Notes: a model not told the origin generated them from the letters alone. A DNA stretch of 64,000 nucleotides from Manis javanica (GCF_040802235.1 NC_133169.1:48429034-48493033), one strand, 5' to 3'; counted from the first letter of the stretch, positions 11,506-24,340 are shown. Made by a program: numbers and translations.

Positions 11506-13720
11506 GAACACAGTAGTATAAGCCCTGACAGTTGTTTTCCTTTTTTTAATTAAAGTGTCTGACTTAAGCTTTGGTTGTCATATCATCCATTTCAAAGATG
11601 GGTAGCTCACATTGACACATGGCCAACATGTGCCTTGAGGCTCCTTTGTTTTAAAGATCTTGGTTGATTTCAGTAACTGACTGTTTGGGCCATTTGTTCA
11701 TTGTGTTCCCACACTTTTAAATTCACCAGCAGAGAGTGAGCTGTGAAAGCCTAGGCCCAACACCTGGACCTCAAGAAAAGCAGAACCCAAACTCCCTGCT
11801 CTCTCTGTCCCTCTCTCTCTACCTGAGACCTTACTGTGTGGCCACAGGTGTGCTATGCAATTTGCAAGTTTGAAGTAAAGTCTTTTAATTTTTTCAAGTT
11901 TCCTTGCTCACCTGACATTGCAAAATAAGAAGTCTCCCTGGCTGGTTGGGAGAACCCACAGTGGTGTCTATCCTCACAGCAAAATGGGCATAGATTATAG
12001 GATGTTAGAAAAGGTAAGAAAGAACCTGTTCCAGATAATAGTACTAGTTATGCAAATTTTAAATAAAAACACAAACTAAAGCACAGACTTTTCAAGGATA
12101 AAAATGAATTCAACAATATGTATCCAAGAAGAAAAATGCCAGTACATGGAATAGAGCCAGAAGAGGGGACAGAACAGGAATGAGATTCACTAATGAGCTA
12201 AGACTAAAATCAAGTGATCTGTACACAAAACAAAGACAGTGCTGAGCCATGATCTAGAGAGCAGGGCCTGTTCAACCTTCTGCATGGCAAGACCCAGAAA
12301 AGGAAATCATTTTCTCAAGTTAGAAAAAGATAAGTTTTAAACGAAAAAGGGAAAGGGTTCTCAGGGGCTGTGATCTGTGGTGGCTGCACCTACACCCCAG
12401 GACCTGGGAGGACTCCACTGCAACGTGGCCAGTTGGACTGTCAACTGCTGAGCTGGCTAGACCTGAGCCCAGAAGCCAGAGCACGTGGGGTTTCCTCCAG
12501 CATTCTCACAAAGGGTATTCCCACTGACCACCCCCTTGCTACCCCAGGCCCTGTCCAAAGTAAGGGCTGCTTTGGGCATAAAATGCTCCTTTGGTGTCAT
12601 ATCTGGTGACCCACATTCACAGCTCTCCTTTGCCCTGACTCCTCGCTTGTCTTGTTCTCAAACTTCCTCCCTAGAAATTCCTCATGATTTTCTGCATGTT
12701 AGTTCTACCCTCGTGGGGCTAGTGGGTGTTGAGGGAGGGACCGTGGTGCAGCAAACAGAATACAAACATCAGGAACATACAACAAGACAGGAACCCCATT
12801 CTAGTTCCCAGCCTAGCACTGGCTAGATGTGACCTCTGCAGCCCTGGGAGAGGGGGACATGGAGAGCATGGAGCCCACGGGACAAAGGGGAAGAGGGAGG
12901 AAAGATCACACAGGAGACCAGTAGGGGCTGCCGTGGTGCCAGACGCCCAGCACCCAGCAGAAGGGCCTGGGCAGAGTCAGACATCCTTCCCCACAATCAC
13001 CAAGCCATTACAGGGCCCCCAAGTGCTGAGCAGGACAGGAGGGCACAGGGGCCCTGAGAAGTGGGATTATGTCCTGCCGCACCACCAGTCTCCTGCTCCC
13101 CTCACTCCTCCAGGACTGCAGGTGAGAACAGAGGGTGCTCCCTGCTCTCCACGGAGGTCCAGGTCCAGGAGGCAGAAACAACCACCTATAAGTCACTGTT
13201 GTCAGTGGTTAAGAAGCTTATGCCTTTATTCTCATTGTGCTGCCCTCACAGCTCACATTTCTAATCAAAAGCATACATGTGAACTTTTCTGCCCTTCTGT
13301 TGTTTAAAGCCTGACTGGGCATTATAAATAAGGAAATAGCTCATTATTCCAGTGAACAGGGCCTGGACATGTTCCTGCCAAAGACATCAGATCCACCTCC
13401 ACCTCATCTGGCAGCTTCTGAAGGACGCACAATCGTGAACCCTTGACATCCTCCGGATCAACTCTGTACAGAGACGGCAGCTGCCCAAGGCCCCATCAGT
13501 GAGCAGCATTCCAGCTGGGACTCTCTACTCCTCGTTTTCTAAAGTAAAACCACCAGTGATAATGGAGATGCTGCATTTCTCTTGATCTGGAAAGAGGGGG
13601 CCACACGCAGGACCTTGTGGCTGTGGGGTCCTTAGGGAAGACACGTGCCTGGATCAGCCTTGGGATCCGCAGGAGGGCACATCGGTGCTGCTCGGAGCAT
13701 GGTACCCAACCAGCAGCATG
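11506..13720. other. Gene-poor stretch, nothing recognised
   Basis: Both strands were read for IRG, class I and TRIM text, and for tRNA-like B boxes. Short open frames here show no family signature and no consistent splice sites. Confidence 0.5.
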
Positions 13721-13724
13721 GACT

Positions 13725-13830
13725 GGTTAGAAATCAGACTCTGGGCCCACCTCAGAGCTCCTGAGATGCACATGGCTCCAGCAACCTGTGTTTTGGAGCC
13801 CCCACACAGCCCTAATTTTAAAACCACTGT
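13725..13830 (+). repeat. MER5-like hAT DNA transposon relic
   Basis: Contains the pieces gttagaaatcagactctggg, tgtgttttggagcccc and ttttaaaaccactg, which resemble MER5A/B non-autonomous hAT elements. It is old and internally deleted. Confidence 0.5.
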
Positions 13831-14855
13831 TGCAGAGGTGGTACAGTCAAGGGTGAATGGAGTTTTCTCATCATCTATGGATAGACGATTAAAAGATAGA
13901 AACACTCCCTGAAGGGAAACATCAGAGTCAGCTCATGGCTGTTGCCTCAGGGCCCCAGGATGGCACTGGGCACAATGAAAAATAGCAAACTGGCTGTGCC
14001 CCCTCCATTCCAAGGCTCTGCCAGCTACTCATACCCACACCCCTGTAGCTCTGCTCAGGATCTCAGTCCCCACCCTGTCCTCCAGGCCTGCATCCCCCTC
14101 AGGAAGGGCCCTCTTCCTCATCTACATGGAGATGCAGAAGGGTGAGGGTTCTTGGCTCCTGGGAGGTGGACAGGGAACCCAGGTCAGGAACCCTGGAATC
14201 ATCCTGCCGACTCTGGGTCCTTTATGCAGCCATGTGACTTTTAGAATCAGTGTGGCAATGTGCACTGAGAAACCAGATCGCCTACCCAGAGCAGGTAAGT
14301 CCACAGAGACAGAATGCAGCTCAAACTGCATCCTAGGGAGGATATGCTGCAGCCCAGCCCCAGTGCCTGTGAACACAGCTCGTGAGAGGGTCTCTGAAGA
14401 TGTACTGAATCAGGGTGACCCCTAAGCCGTGGCTGGTGTCCCTGTGAAAGGAGAAAAAGAGTCACGGAGGGAAGGCGGCCACGTGAAGACAGCAGGGGGC
14501 AGACACGAGGGTGAAGCCACTGCATACCGAGGAGTGCCTCTGCTGGGGAGCAGGAAGCTGGGAGGAGGGTGTCCCAGGGCCTTTGGAGGGATCGAGGGCC
14601 TGCCAACGCTTTAATTTCAGGCCCCTGGTTCTTAGGGCTGTAGGGGTAGAGCTCCTGTTGCTTTAGGCCACCAGGTCATGGTTTTCTGTTACAGCCCACG
14701 TAGGAAACATCCAGGTGTCACCAGACTCAGGGCCCAAAACCCGGGGAGGGGGAAATATGATCAGCAGCTTACTGCAGATGATGAATGTGTTTTGGAATGT
14801 TTCTCAAATTTCCATTCCAGTGCAATATTTGGAAGTAGAGGCTGACAACACTGAC
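13831..14855. other. No recognised feature
   Basis: Moderately GC-rich unique sequence. Open frames on both strands look like chance frames. Confidence 0.45.
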
Positions 14856-14859
14856 TGCA

Positions 14860-15175
14860 CTAAGTACCCATCCACTGGTCATTTTAAAATGGTCAATTCT
14901 GAATATATGCTAAGGACAAGCTGGTGGTTGCTGGAGGGGAAGGGGTGTGGAGATGGGTGAAATAGGTGAAAGGATGAAGAGGGATAAACTTCCAATTATA
15001 AAATAAAAAAGAGATGAAAAGTGCAGCATAGGCAACAGAGTCCATAACACTGCAATAACCCTGTACAGTGACAGATGGTCGGCATTTCATAAAGTACGTA
15101 ATTGTCCAGTCACTATGCTGTACGTGAGGAACTAATGTATATGTCAACTATTGCTCAAGTGAAAAAAAAACAAGG
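14860..15175 (+). repeat. L1 3' end fragment (L1MA/MB-like)
   Basis: Plus-strand copy of an L1 3' UTR: the gtgacagatggt and taatgtatatgtcaactat region followed by an A-rich tail near 15163. The same type of 3' UTR occurs antisense at 32875-33160. Confidence 0.7.
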
Positions 15176-15429
15176 AAAAGCAAAACAGAAAATGGTACAT
15201 TACGTTATGTGGTTATCACCTCAATTTTTCCATTTTAAATAAGTAGATTAGATGGATAAATAAATGAGTACATACATACTCCAGGGGTTCTGACTGAAGT
15301 TCAGTTGAATCCATAGAATAATTGAGACCTGACAGCTACAACAGGGAAGCTTCTGATCTGTGAATATTGCATAAGTCTTTTTTACATAACAGCTTTAATA
15401 TCTAATAAAAATATTTTCTGTAAAAAGTG

Positions 15430-15735
15430 TTTTAGAGATGTTTTCTATAGTTTCCATATACATAATCAAGGAAACACATAAATTATTTTTTCCTCTGAAA
15501 GAAGTACCATAATAGACATCCATTTTCACTAAACCATCTATTGAGATCTTTCCATATCAGTACCTAAGAGCGTTCTCACATTTCATGCTAAATGGTTGTC
15601 TTTGTACACAGATACACCATCACATGGGCAGCCAGCTCCCAGAGATGGACTGTGGGTTGGTTTCCATCCACAGTGAAGCTGCAATAAACAATGCTGCACA
15701 TAACCCACCCTGCAAATGCGCAAGTCCTTGTGAGC
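15430..15735 (-). repeat. Possible antisense L1 ORF2 fragment
   Basis: The text at 15650-15710 (ggtttccatccacagtgaag, then ctgcaataaacaatgctgcac) resembles the antisense of late L1 ORF2. Boundaries are vague. Confidence 0.45.
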
Positions 15736-15954
15736 AGCCAGCTCCGACTCCCCACTCCTCCTTTACCCTGGAGTGTGGGCCACAAACCTTACGAGGGGCA
15801 GGGGCTCAGGAAACAGGGTTTGGCTCTGGAAGAGGTTTCCCCTGATCAAGCCCCTCATTGTCCAGCTTGTGGGAGTGGGGACTCCAGCGTCCAGCCCTCC
15901 AGTCTGTCCCTCACCCTACCCTTTTTCCACAGTCCACTTCCAGTTCCTCATCAG

Positions 15955-16085
15955 CGCAGGTGCACCCACACACATGCTTGCACTCACACATATGCACACT
16001 CACAGTCATGCACACACACGCACACACTCGCAGTCATGCACACGCACACTTGCAGTTGTGCAGTCACACATGCACATTCACCAAG
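15955..16085 (+). repeat. CA-rich low-complexity/microsatellite tract
   Basis: An imperfect run of cacaca and tgcacac units. It creates spurious His/Thr-rich open frames in all three plus frames. Confidence 0.85.
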
Positions 16086-16089
16086 ATGA

Positions 16090-18090
16090 AGAAGAAACCA
16101 TTTTCACGTGCTGAGCTCTTGGCTCCTTAGCTCAGGACATCATGCTTTGATGGCTACTAGACAGGGAAGAGCTAGCCCAGGACCTAGAGCATGTGGATCC
16201 TGGTCTGGGAAATTCTCCAGACCCCAACTCACCTGCCAGGATGAATGGCAGGGGGGCCGTGTCCCAGGGGAAGAGCTGATTCCACCTGCCTGGGGACACT
16301 TCCAGGCCTGTGGGATGCTCTGGGCAGCCTGGGGATGGAGGGTGAGAGGTAGGGGTCTGGGAGCGCAGTGAGGCCTGGGCCAGCCCCTGGGGCCCGGCTC
16401 ACTGTCCCACCCTCCCCAGAGCCACCCTGTGCCCTTCTCCAGCTAGAGGTGCCTAGAGCTGATGGTGGAGGAAGCAACTGCAGAAGCAGTGAGGAGGTGA
16501 GGTGGACCAGGAGGAAGTGCTGGACCTTCCCTGAAGGTCTGGACACCTGGCGCCCTGCTGGGGTTCTGCACTCCACTACCATAGCTCATGGAGTAGCCAT
16601 AGGGGCAGAAGTCCCCTGGCCTTTGACCACCCTTTGAGCCACATGAACCCCACTGATCTGAGCCTGACTTTCCCAGTGCTGAGGTCAAAATACATTTAAC
16701 CCCAGAGTGGGACCAAGCCTCCAATTCAGGGGAGTTGACCCATCTATAAATTTCCTGCATATTCAGGCACAGTGCATGCTCTCACACCTGCCACTCTGAA
16801 AGCGCCCCCCTGGGTACATCTGTGCTCCCTCTCACAGGCCAGGAGAGGATCCAGCCATGGAGGGAGGGTATGAGATGCCCATGAGTGCCACAGTGGAGCC
16901 CCTAAAACCCCTTCTCCATCCAATTCCTTTTCCAGCTTCTATAGATATTTTTTCTCCCAGAGAGGAGGAAAACAAATACCCAAGAACCGACGGAATGTTG
17001 GGGAGAAGTTCAGTTCTGTGAGAACAAAGGGGTAGGTGTTTGACAGAGCCGAAGCGTGTGATGGCCCAAAGGAGGGAGGAATCATTTTTGCTCCCTTGCT
17101 TGGCAGACTCTGTGGTTGGCTGGCTGCATGTGTGCTCACGTAAATGAGTTAACACGCGTGACTTAACACTGTTCTCTAGATTGTTGGGACGAACCCAGCC
17201 TGAGCCTGTGACGTGCTTATGTGTCACTAACGCGGTGACTAGGACTAATCTGGCTGGTCCAGCCTGGCTTCAGCCTCACTGGACAAGGAGATTCCTGCTG
17301 GGCCTGCAGGATCCTATCCAGGCCTTGGCGCTGGGACTGGATTTATCCTCTTCTGTCTCCAGTTGGGCACGGCCCTGAAACCCAGGCCGGATCCCAGGAG
17401 CCTGAGTTTGACAGGGGATTTGACCTCTGCCAGTGCTGTGAGGAGCTGAGGCACGGTGCCTCTCTGCCTAGTAACTCTCGCCCCTCAGTCTTTGTCTCTG
17501 TCCCTACCCACCTCCTTCTACTGCGTCTGCAGTCTCCTTCCTCTCCTTCCTCTATCACTGGGATCCCTGACTGGTCCACCGGAAGGATCTGGGCAGCACC
17601 CTCTAAGCCTTTTTGTGGCCAAAGGCACTTTGAGAATTGTATTAAACCTTTAAGCAACATTCCCCCCCACCACCCAAGAAAAAAGCACAACTCAACATGT
17701 GACACACAATTACAGGGTTGCTAGTCCTCCAGAGGCAGAGAGCCCAGGAGACCTGGTCTGACTCCAGTCTCTCTTTTTCTCACATGAGGGAAACATCTCC
17801 AGTTACAGCCTCAGCACTTCCAGGGACAAGAACATTGCCACCATGCAATGACAAACAGCAGCTGGGTAAGTCACAAGAAATGCAGATCTCCTTCAATATC
17901 AATGAGTGTTAGAAAACAGAAAGCAAAGTGGACTCCAGAGCTAATTTCCATGCAGAAGAAACACCACAGATGGAGAAGCCAGTTCAATGATGCTTCAGAA
18001 AAGCAGAGGCGTATTTGAGAAGAGCTCAACCCCAGGACCACTGAGCCATGTCTGATGCAAACTCCCAGCATGTGGATTATGGACAGAAGG
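16090..18090. other. Gene-poor stretch, nothing recognised
   Basis: No protein family, RNA gene or clear repeat was recognised on either strand. Confidence 0.45.
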
Positions 18091-18094
18091 GGGA

Positions 18095-18265
18095 CTGAGT
18101 GGGCTTTATTTGGATACTGATTTCAAAGTCTAGCTCCACAAGGACACACGGAAATCCTTCGTGGAAATCTAATCTTACACTGGGTGTTAAGCAATACCAA
18201 GGATTACAGTTAACTTTGTCAGATGTCATAAGGTTCTGAAGTTCTGTAAGAAAATGAGACATTTT
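18095..18265 (+). repeat. Possible ancient LINE 3' end
   Basis: Text such as ggatactgatttcaaagtct and gttaactttgtcagatgtca, then ataaggttctgaagttctg, resembles the 3' ends of old L1M-type repeats that carry a GTTAATTTTGTTAGGTGTGATAA-like core (recalled, not checked). Confidence 0.4.
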
Positions 18266-18269
18266 TTAG

Positions 18270-19825
18270 AGTCTTCCTCTCGAGAGATATCGGGGTGGAA
18301 TGCCCTGGGATTTTCTTTGGGATTAAATTTAGCAACACTAAAAGTGTTTAGACAAGAGGAACCCAGAGGACAGGGGCCTGTGCAGGTTCCTTCCCCAAGA
18401 GATGGCCCCTCTCTGAGGCCACATCTGGTCTTGTCCTGAGCGTGTGGGGAACTTGAAGTGTGGCTTCTGTTCCCCTCCCTGTTTCCTTTCCTTTTCACCT
18501 GGTTTCAGGTGCAGGAACATATAGAGGGATATGAAGCCCTGTGTTATTGCCCTAGGACCCCCAGTTCCAGGGGAAGCCCCAGAGCCCAGCTAGGCTGCTA
18601 GAAGCACATCTCCATTTGTGCAGCCTTGTGCACACCACCTCTTCCAGCCCCAACCAACCTTTTACCCACATCACTGCCCACCCACTAGCTTTCCAGAGTG
18701 AAGAGATGCAGAATCTCTAGTGCAGAAATGGTTGTCCAGCTACCATAATTAGCAAGGCAGGCCCGGGGCTGGATCCCAGAGCATCTTTGCCCTCCAGCGG
18801 CAGGTGCACAGTGGCAGGATGAGTGTGGTTTCCCTTCGGGCTTGCAGGAGCCCTCTGTGTGCTCTGAAGCCTCATGGCCTGGCCTTCAACCCAGCTCCAT
18901 GGCTTCTGTGTGGCCAAGGGTGGATACAGCCTCCCTGTGCCTCTGTGTCCTCCTCTCTGCAGTGGGCATCAGGGAAAGGTCTTGAGGCCAATGAGCTCAG
19001 GACACTTCAGGTAATTCATAACCTAGATACAGGACCCTCTGCCCTTCCCAGGGTCCCACACTCTGCTGTTCTTGCACATGTGTGTGTGATAGGCTCAGTC
19101 AGGCATCCCTGGGTAAATTACCCTTATGTGTCTAGAGGACCAGATGGTCACTAGTCTGACAGGGGGTGGTGGAAAGTGAGTCCCTGATGCAGTAGATCTG
19201 AGATGGGGGAACCCCCTGGGAGGGGTACTGGACCCAGGTGCTGGGCTGGCAGGGCTGGTTTCAAGGCTACCTGTGCACCACGACGTGCTAGTTCAGCGGG
19301 AGCCAGGGTGAGCAGCAGGCAGCGCTGTGTCCCCTGCAGAGAGCCCAGGCCTGAGGCCCAGAACAACCCCCTCACCCAGCAGTTCGGGAAGCATGGCAGT
19401 CTCTGCCTTCTGGCCTGGGCCAGGGCCCTGAGGAGGGATAGGCTGCCTGGGCTAGGGTCAGGAAACCAGCCCTGAAAAGAGACAATTCACATAAAGGCAA
19501 TTGTAGAGGGGAGAATCATAAAACAGACACACTCAGAGATGTCCAGATCACCCAGTTCAATGTCACTGAAAAGCACATACACAAACTGCACATTTTGAAA
19601 AGTTCTCAGGATTGGGACAGAAACCTATTGTGTGATGTGGTTTGTGCAGTCCCTGGTTCTGCACTCAACCCTCAGCCCACACCCTGTCTCCCGCCCCTGA
19701 TGAGGATGGATGCATTCCAGGGCCCTGCATGTTCCTACTGATGGGTGGGTAATAGATTCCAATGATGGCGTCATTGGAGGCTTTCATCAGTTTGCTGTGG
19801 TGGGCAGGAGACTCAAAGTCTTAAT
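18270..19825. other. Gene-poor stretch, nothing recognised
   Basis: Unique-looking sequence. No exon of a recognised family and no tRNA, snoRNA or CRISPR structure seen. Confidence 0.45.
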
Positions 19826-19829
19826 AAAC

Positions 19830-21480
19830 TTAAGAAGACTTAAGTAATTTTGGTCACCTTATTCAGCCACAATGATATGAAACTAGAAATAATTAAAAGA
19901 AGAAAACTAAAGTACGCAAATGTGTGGAGATTAAGCAACATGCTCCTGAACAACAAGTGAGACAACAAGAAATGAAAAGTGAAATTAAAAATATTTTGAG
20001 GTAAACAAAAATGGAAACATAACATGCCACAATCTAAAGGATGCAGAATAAGCAGTTCTAAGAGAAAACTTTGGATCTGTAAAAGTCTACATTAAGAAAA
20101 CAAAAAGATCTTAAATAAACTACTTCGTGCCTTGTGGAAGCAGAGCAAGAAGATCAAACTGAGTCTAAAGTGAGAAAAAGGTAGGAATTAGTGAAGATTA
20201 CAACATACATTATTAGAGCCTGGAAATCCAATAGGAAATATCAATTAAACTGATTTTTTTCATGAGGTAATCAAAATTGGCAACCCTCTAGCTAAGAGAA
20301 GCAAGGAGAGAGACGTATGGAAGAAATACAATCAGATATATAAATACAGAGTATCATAAAAGACTACTCTGAGCAATTACATTGGATAACCCAGAAGCAA
20401 AAAAATTTGGATAACCTGGAAGAAGTGAATACATTCCCAAAAACATACAGCTCACCAAGAAAGAGTCATGAAAAATGGGAAATCTGAACAGAATATTTAC
20501 TAGTAAGGAGACTGATATGGTGATCACATACCTCTCAACCAAGAAAAACCTAGATGCAGAAGGCTTCATTGGAAAATTCTTTGAAACATTTAAAGAAGAA
20601 TTCACACCAATGTATCTCAAAATTCTCCAACAAACTGAAGAGAAGGAAACAATCTCAAACTCATTTTAAGAGGGCAGCATTACTCTTTACCAAAGCCAGA
20701 CAAGAACCCTACACAATGAAACAAATTGTAGGTCAGTATCTCTAATGAGCATTGGTGCAAAATTATCCACAAAATGTTAGTAAACTGAACTTAACAGCAC
20801 ATTAAAAGGACATGTCCAGCTAAATTGGAATCTATCCTGGGATCCAAGGATGGTTCAACATGTGCAAATAAATGAGATATACACAATTATCAAAATGAAG
20901 GATATAAATCATACATTATCTCAATAGGTGCAAAAGATGTATTTGACAAAATTCAACATCCACTTCCTATGAAAACTCTCAACAAGTTGGTATAAAAGGA
21001 AAGTACCTTGACACAATAAAGGCCCTGTATGGCAAGCAAGCCCATATATGACTCTCGTAATTTGACATGGTAAGAAGCTGAAAACTTTTCCTCCAAGATC
21101 AAAATCAAAACAAGGGTGCCAGGGCTCTTCACTTTTATTCAAGATGGTATTGGAAGTCCAGAGCTAGAGGAAGGAGAAATACATAAACAAAAAGAAGAGG
21201 AAAACTGTCCTCTAAAGACATGATCTTATATATAGGAAACCCTAACGACTCCACCAAAAAAACCCAAATAATTAGAACAAATAAATGAATTCAGTAAACA
21301 TTGTAGAAGACAAAATTAACATGCAAAGATCAGCTGCATTTCTATACATTAACCCAAACTGTATGAAAAAGAAATAGAGAATAAAATCCCATTTCCAAAT
21401 GCATCAAAATAAGAAGGTACTTAGGAACAAATTTAATCTAGCAGGTGAAAGGCATGTAAACTGAAAATTTTAAACTTTGG
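19830..21480 (+). repeat. L1 LINE fragment, ORF2 RT region, plus strand
   Basis: Degenerate L1 ORF2 in the sense direction, from the linker before the RT into the RT. Recognisable pieces include the region coding ITYLSTKKNLDAEGFIGKF (20536-20592) and the [11 protein letters not shown]-like segment around 20830-20865. It is far more diverged than the L1s at 1-2 kb and 54-58 kb. Confidence 0.85.
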
Positions 21481-21485
21481 TAGAA

Positions 21486-22340
21486 GAGGACAGTGAGAAG
21501 ATGGGGGAGTAGGACAGCAGGCAGAAACCTACCACATACACATTGAGGAAGAAACTACAGCAAATACAACTAACCCCGAAAAAGACCAAGACTGCAGAAC
21601 AGACAGCCTACACCCAGGAGAGAGACAAAAGACGGAGAGTCATGATGATCAGGACCCAAGTCCTTCCCCTGTCCCAGCCCACAAGCAGGACGGAGGGGAA
21701 TGGGGTGGAAAGGGAGAATAAACTCAGGGGTCCCGCACACCTGGCCCGGGAGATCTGCTCTGGGAACACGAGTCCACGTGGCATGCGGTTCTGGTGATTG
21801 ACTGGCTGGACACCAGGGCCCGGTGGAGGCCTCTCTGGGAGACGCCTGTGCTTGTGGGGGACAGGCACTCTCCGCTGGCCCTGCTGGGACCCAACACAGA
21901 GGCGGCAGTTTGAAAGATTCACCAGCAGCAGGAAGGGTGCCAGAGGGTGGGGGTTAGACGGGCTCTCACTGGAGAAAGTGAGGGCGGGGTTCTCCACCCG
22001 GGGTTCCCGGCCCCGCTCAGCCCAGGTGGCCAGGCACCCGCACAGCCAGCCCCAAACAGTCCACCTCCCTCCTGGGCAGCTCAGCACAGGTTGGCGCTCC
22101 GGTGCACACCCTGCACGCCCCGCTCTGCAGTGGCCCAATTCTGCTGACTGGCAGGCAGGTAGAGGCCAGATGGCACTTCCCTGGATCTCAAGTCCTTCCC
22201 TCAGCTCAGCTGGCCTGATGCTTGGGGGAGCCAGCTCCAAGCTCTCCACCTGCCACCTTGGCTCCACACCAGGGCCCCGGGGGGCACGCACCCCACCCCA
22301 TACTCTGTCCCAGCCATGGTCCACCGGCCAGGACAGTGTT
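21486..22340 (+). repeat. L1 5' UTR-like segment
   Basis: Begins with agaagatgggggagtagga and continues with cagcaggcagaaacctac and gaggaagaaactacagcaaa, phrases typical of mammalian L1 5' UTRs, then a GC-rich CpG-containing body. It follows ORF2 text directly, the reverse of the normal L1 order, so it must be a separate insertion or a rearranged copy. The 238-aa minus-strand frame over it is taken as a by-product of GC content. Confidence 0.5.
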
Positions 22341-22957
22341 GGTACTTAGTAGTCAGGCTTCCTTTTCATTCATCAACTTGCCAGTCCCAGTAGCAGTGGC
22401 CCTTGAGTCCTTCTCCCGTGTCCTGTTGGGATATAGATGGTTTGGGGCATCTGATGAGGGGAGAGTCAGGCAGAGCTTTCCAGGCAGCTGACCAGCCCTG
22501 CCATCCTGGCTCCACCACACAACACTTCTCAGAGAAGAGCTAAAAACACACTCTCCCCCAGGGATGCTCTCCCCTCTGCACCAGACGTGCCTCGGTGAGT
22601 TGAGGGAGTGAGAGGTGAGGGGTGAAGGAGCAGGGCACGACCAAGAGGCCTCAGGAAAATGACATTAACGTTGTGATAAGGGGGTGTCGGGAGCAGATTA
22701 TGTTGCCCTGTGCAGATCCTCTCTCCCATATTGGATCCCAGCTACTGCAGTTATAATGCAACAATTGACAATGAGTAGAAACAGTGTCTGCTGATGTGGG
22801 TACAAAATGAGCACGCCAGCTCATTAGCCTCAAGGATCTGAGAAGCAGTAGAGGTGGAGATGCTGAGGCCTGTGGAGAGTTCAGAGGGCCCAGTGCTCAG
22901 GAGGGGACCCAGACGCCCTGATTCACCCAAGAAGCCGCCTGCAGAACCGCCAGCTCT
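22341..22957. other. No recognised feature
   Basis: Spacer between the L1 5' UTR-like block and the 3' end of the IRGM-type pseudogene. A downstream untranslated part of the old IRGM gene may be included. Confidence 0.4.
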
Positions 22958-24044
22958 TCAGACAGTGGAGTCTGTCAGGACATCCCTCAGGATGTTCTTG
23001 GTGTCCTTGGCAACTCCTTCAAGGAGGTATCGGTGTCTCCCCTCTCTGAGGTGCTGGGCAACAGGGTCACCCAAGAGCCAGAAGTAATTAAGGACTGAAT
23101 GTAAAGAAGAGGCTGCCTTATAATACATCGAAGGAGGTGTCCACTTTTCTGAGAGGACAGTGAGCAGATCTTGGGACTTCATGGCAGCCCTGTACTCCTC
23201 CAAGGAAGTCCCCAGGGTCTGGGCCACCTGCTGGAGAGACTCATCATTCACCCCAAAGAACAGGCGGTAGGCTTCAGACACTTCCCCAAGTCATCTGAGT
23301 CCTGGATGCCTGGTCTTCTGGGAAAGGCTTTGAGGCCATTTTCTCCTGCAGAGAGGCCACTTTGTTGTTAATGATGTTCTCGCAGGTGTGGGACAGTTTT
23401 TTAAGGCCTGGTGGTGCCTGATGTCAGAGAGGTCACTGCACAACCACAATGTGTCTCTCAGCTCTGGGAAGTCATGCAATGAAGGTTCGAGGTTGGACAC
23501 CAGGAATGTGGGGGGTTCACATATCCCCCTCTTCTGGAGATTTTCCCTGATATACCCCCGGATGTTCTGCAGAAGCTGGTCCTCTGAGAGGATACTCGTG
23601 CTCAGGTCCCTATCCAGCTTGGCCCACACGATGGAGAACCTCTTTCCCAGGCCTTGGATGGTTTTGGCGAGTCTCACGTGATTCATGCTTAACTTGCTCG
23701 GATGCCGTGATGATAAAGAGGTTTGGCTGAACAGCATCTCCCCCAGATGGTTCTCCAGGCTTTGCACAGCAGCCCCCATGCTGGGAAGGTCCCACGGCAT
23801 CACATTGGGAAGGCAGGAGGATGAGTAGCTGGTGGGACTCTGGGTGGTCCTCACCACCCCAGTGGGAGCTGAGGTCTCCTCCTCGTGCCCGAGGCCCCTC
23901 AGCACATTGACGAAGGGGGACATGCCATTGCCGGAGTCCCCTGTCACCGCAACGCTCACCTTAGCACTGCACGCTACCTCCAGGGTCTCCCTGACCACAG
24001 AGACCTCCCCAGCAACTTCCCTTCCTCCAAGGCCTTCTCCATGC
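22958..24044 (-). pseudogene. IRGM: IRGM-type (GMS-class) immunity-related GTPase pseudogene
   Basis: On the minus strand, ATG at 24044-24042 opens MEKALEEGKLLG. In another frame this continues as VVRETLEV and the P-loop GDSGNGMS. The methionine of GX4GMS is the hallmark of the regulatory IRGM class. Downstream text (LSMNHVRLAKT, VWAKLDRDLS, ENLQKRGICEPPTFLVSN, HDFPEL) matches human IRGM and mouse Irgm1 as I recall them. The C-terminal part 22958-23281 retains YRLFFGVNDESL. Frame changes are seen near 24010, 23735, 23698, 23397 and 23285, the second and third roughly compensating. G3 is DLPS rather than DLPG. The hydrophobic region that targets IRGM proteins to membranes is not evident. Family role: IRGM proteins restrain GKS IRGs on self membranes and promote autophagy. 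The breaks make a full-length product unlikely, though a short human-style form cannot be excluded. Confidence 0.85.
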
Positions 24045-24340
24045 TCCTGTCTCCCAACTCAGGTGACACGCTGCAGCCCGTGCTGTGCTGCCCAGCAGAG
24101 TCATAGGCTGCAGGTAAGGGCGTGGAAGGGGACAGGGCAGGCGGTGTCATGTCTCTCCACAGTGGAGTAGCCTGCACAAGGAGGAAGAGCACAGGAGTGA
24201 GGGCCAGGTGTGCAGGAGGCAAAGGCACCATCAGAAGGCCAGGCTCAGATCCACGCCCACAACCCACAGCATGGACGTTTAGATTAGAAAAGGCCAGCCT
24301 TTGGGAAACTGTTTGAAAGTTTCCCTTAAACATACATTCA

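Noticed and set aside
15691-16130. Thr/His-rich open frames in three plus frames
   Set aside because: Produced by the imperfect CA-type repeat at 15955-16085.
21608-22324. A 238-codon minus-strand frame
   Set aside because: Low-complexity Pro/Arg/Gly-rich text in GC-rich DNA, no family signature, and the plus strand is open over the same bases.
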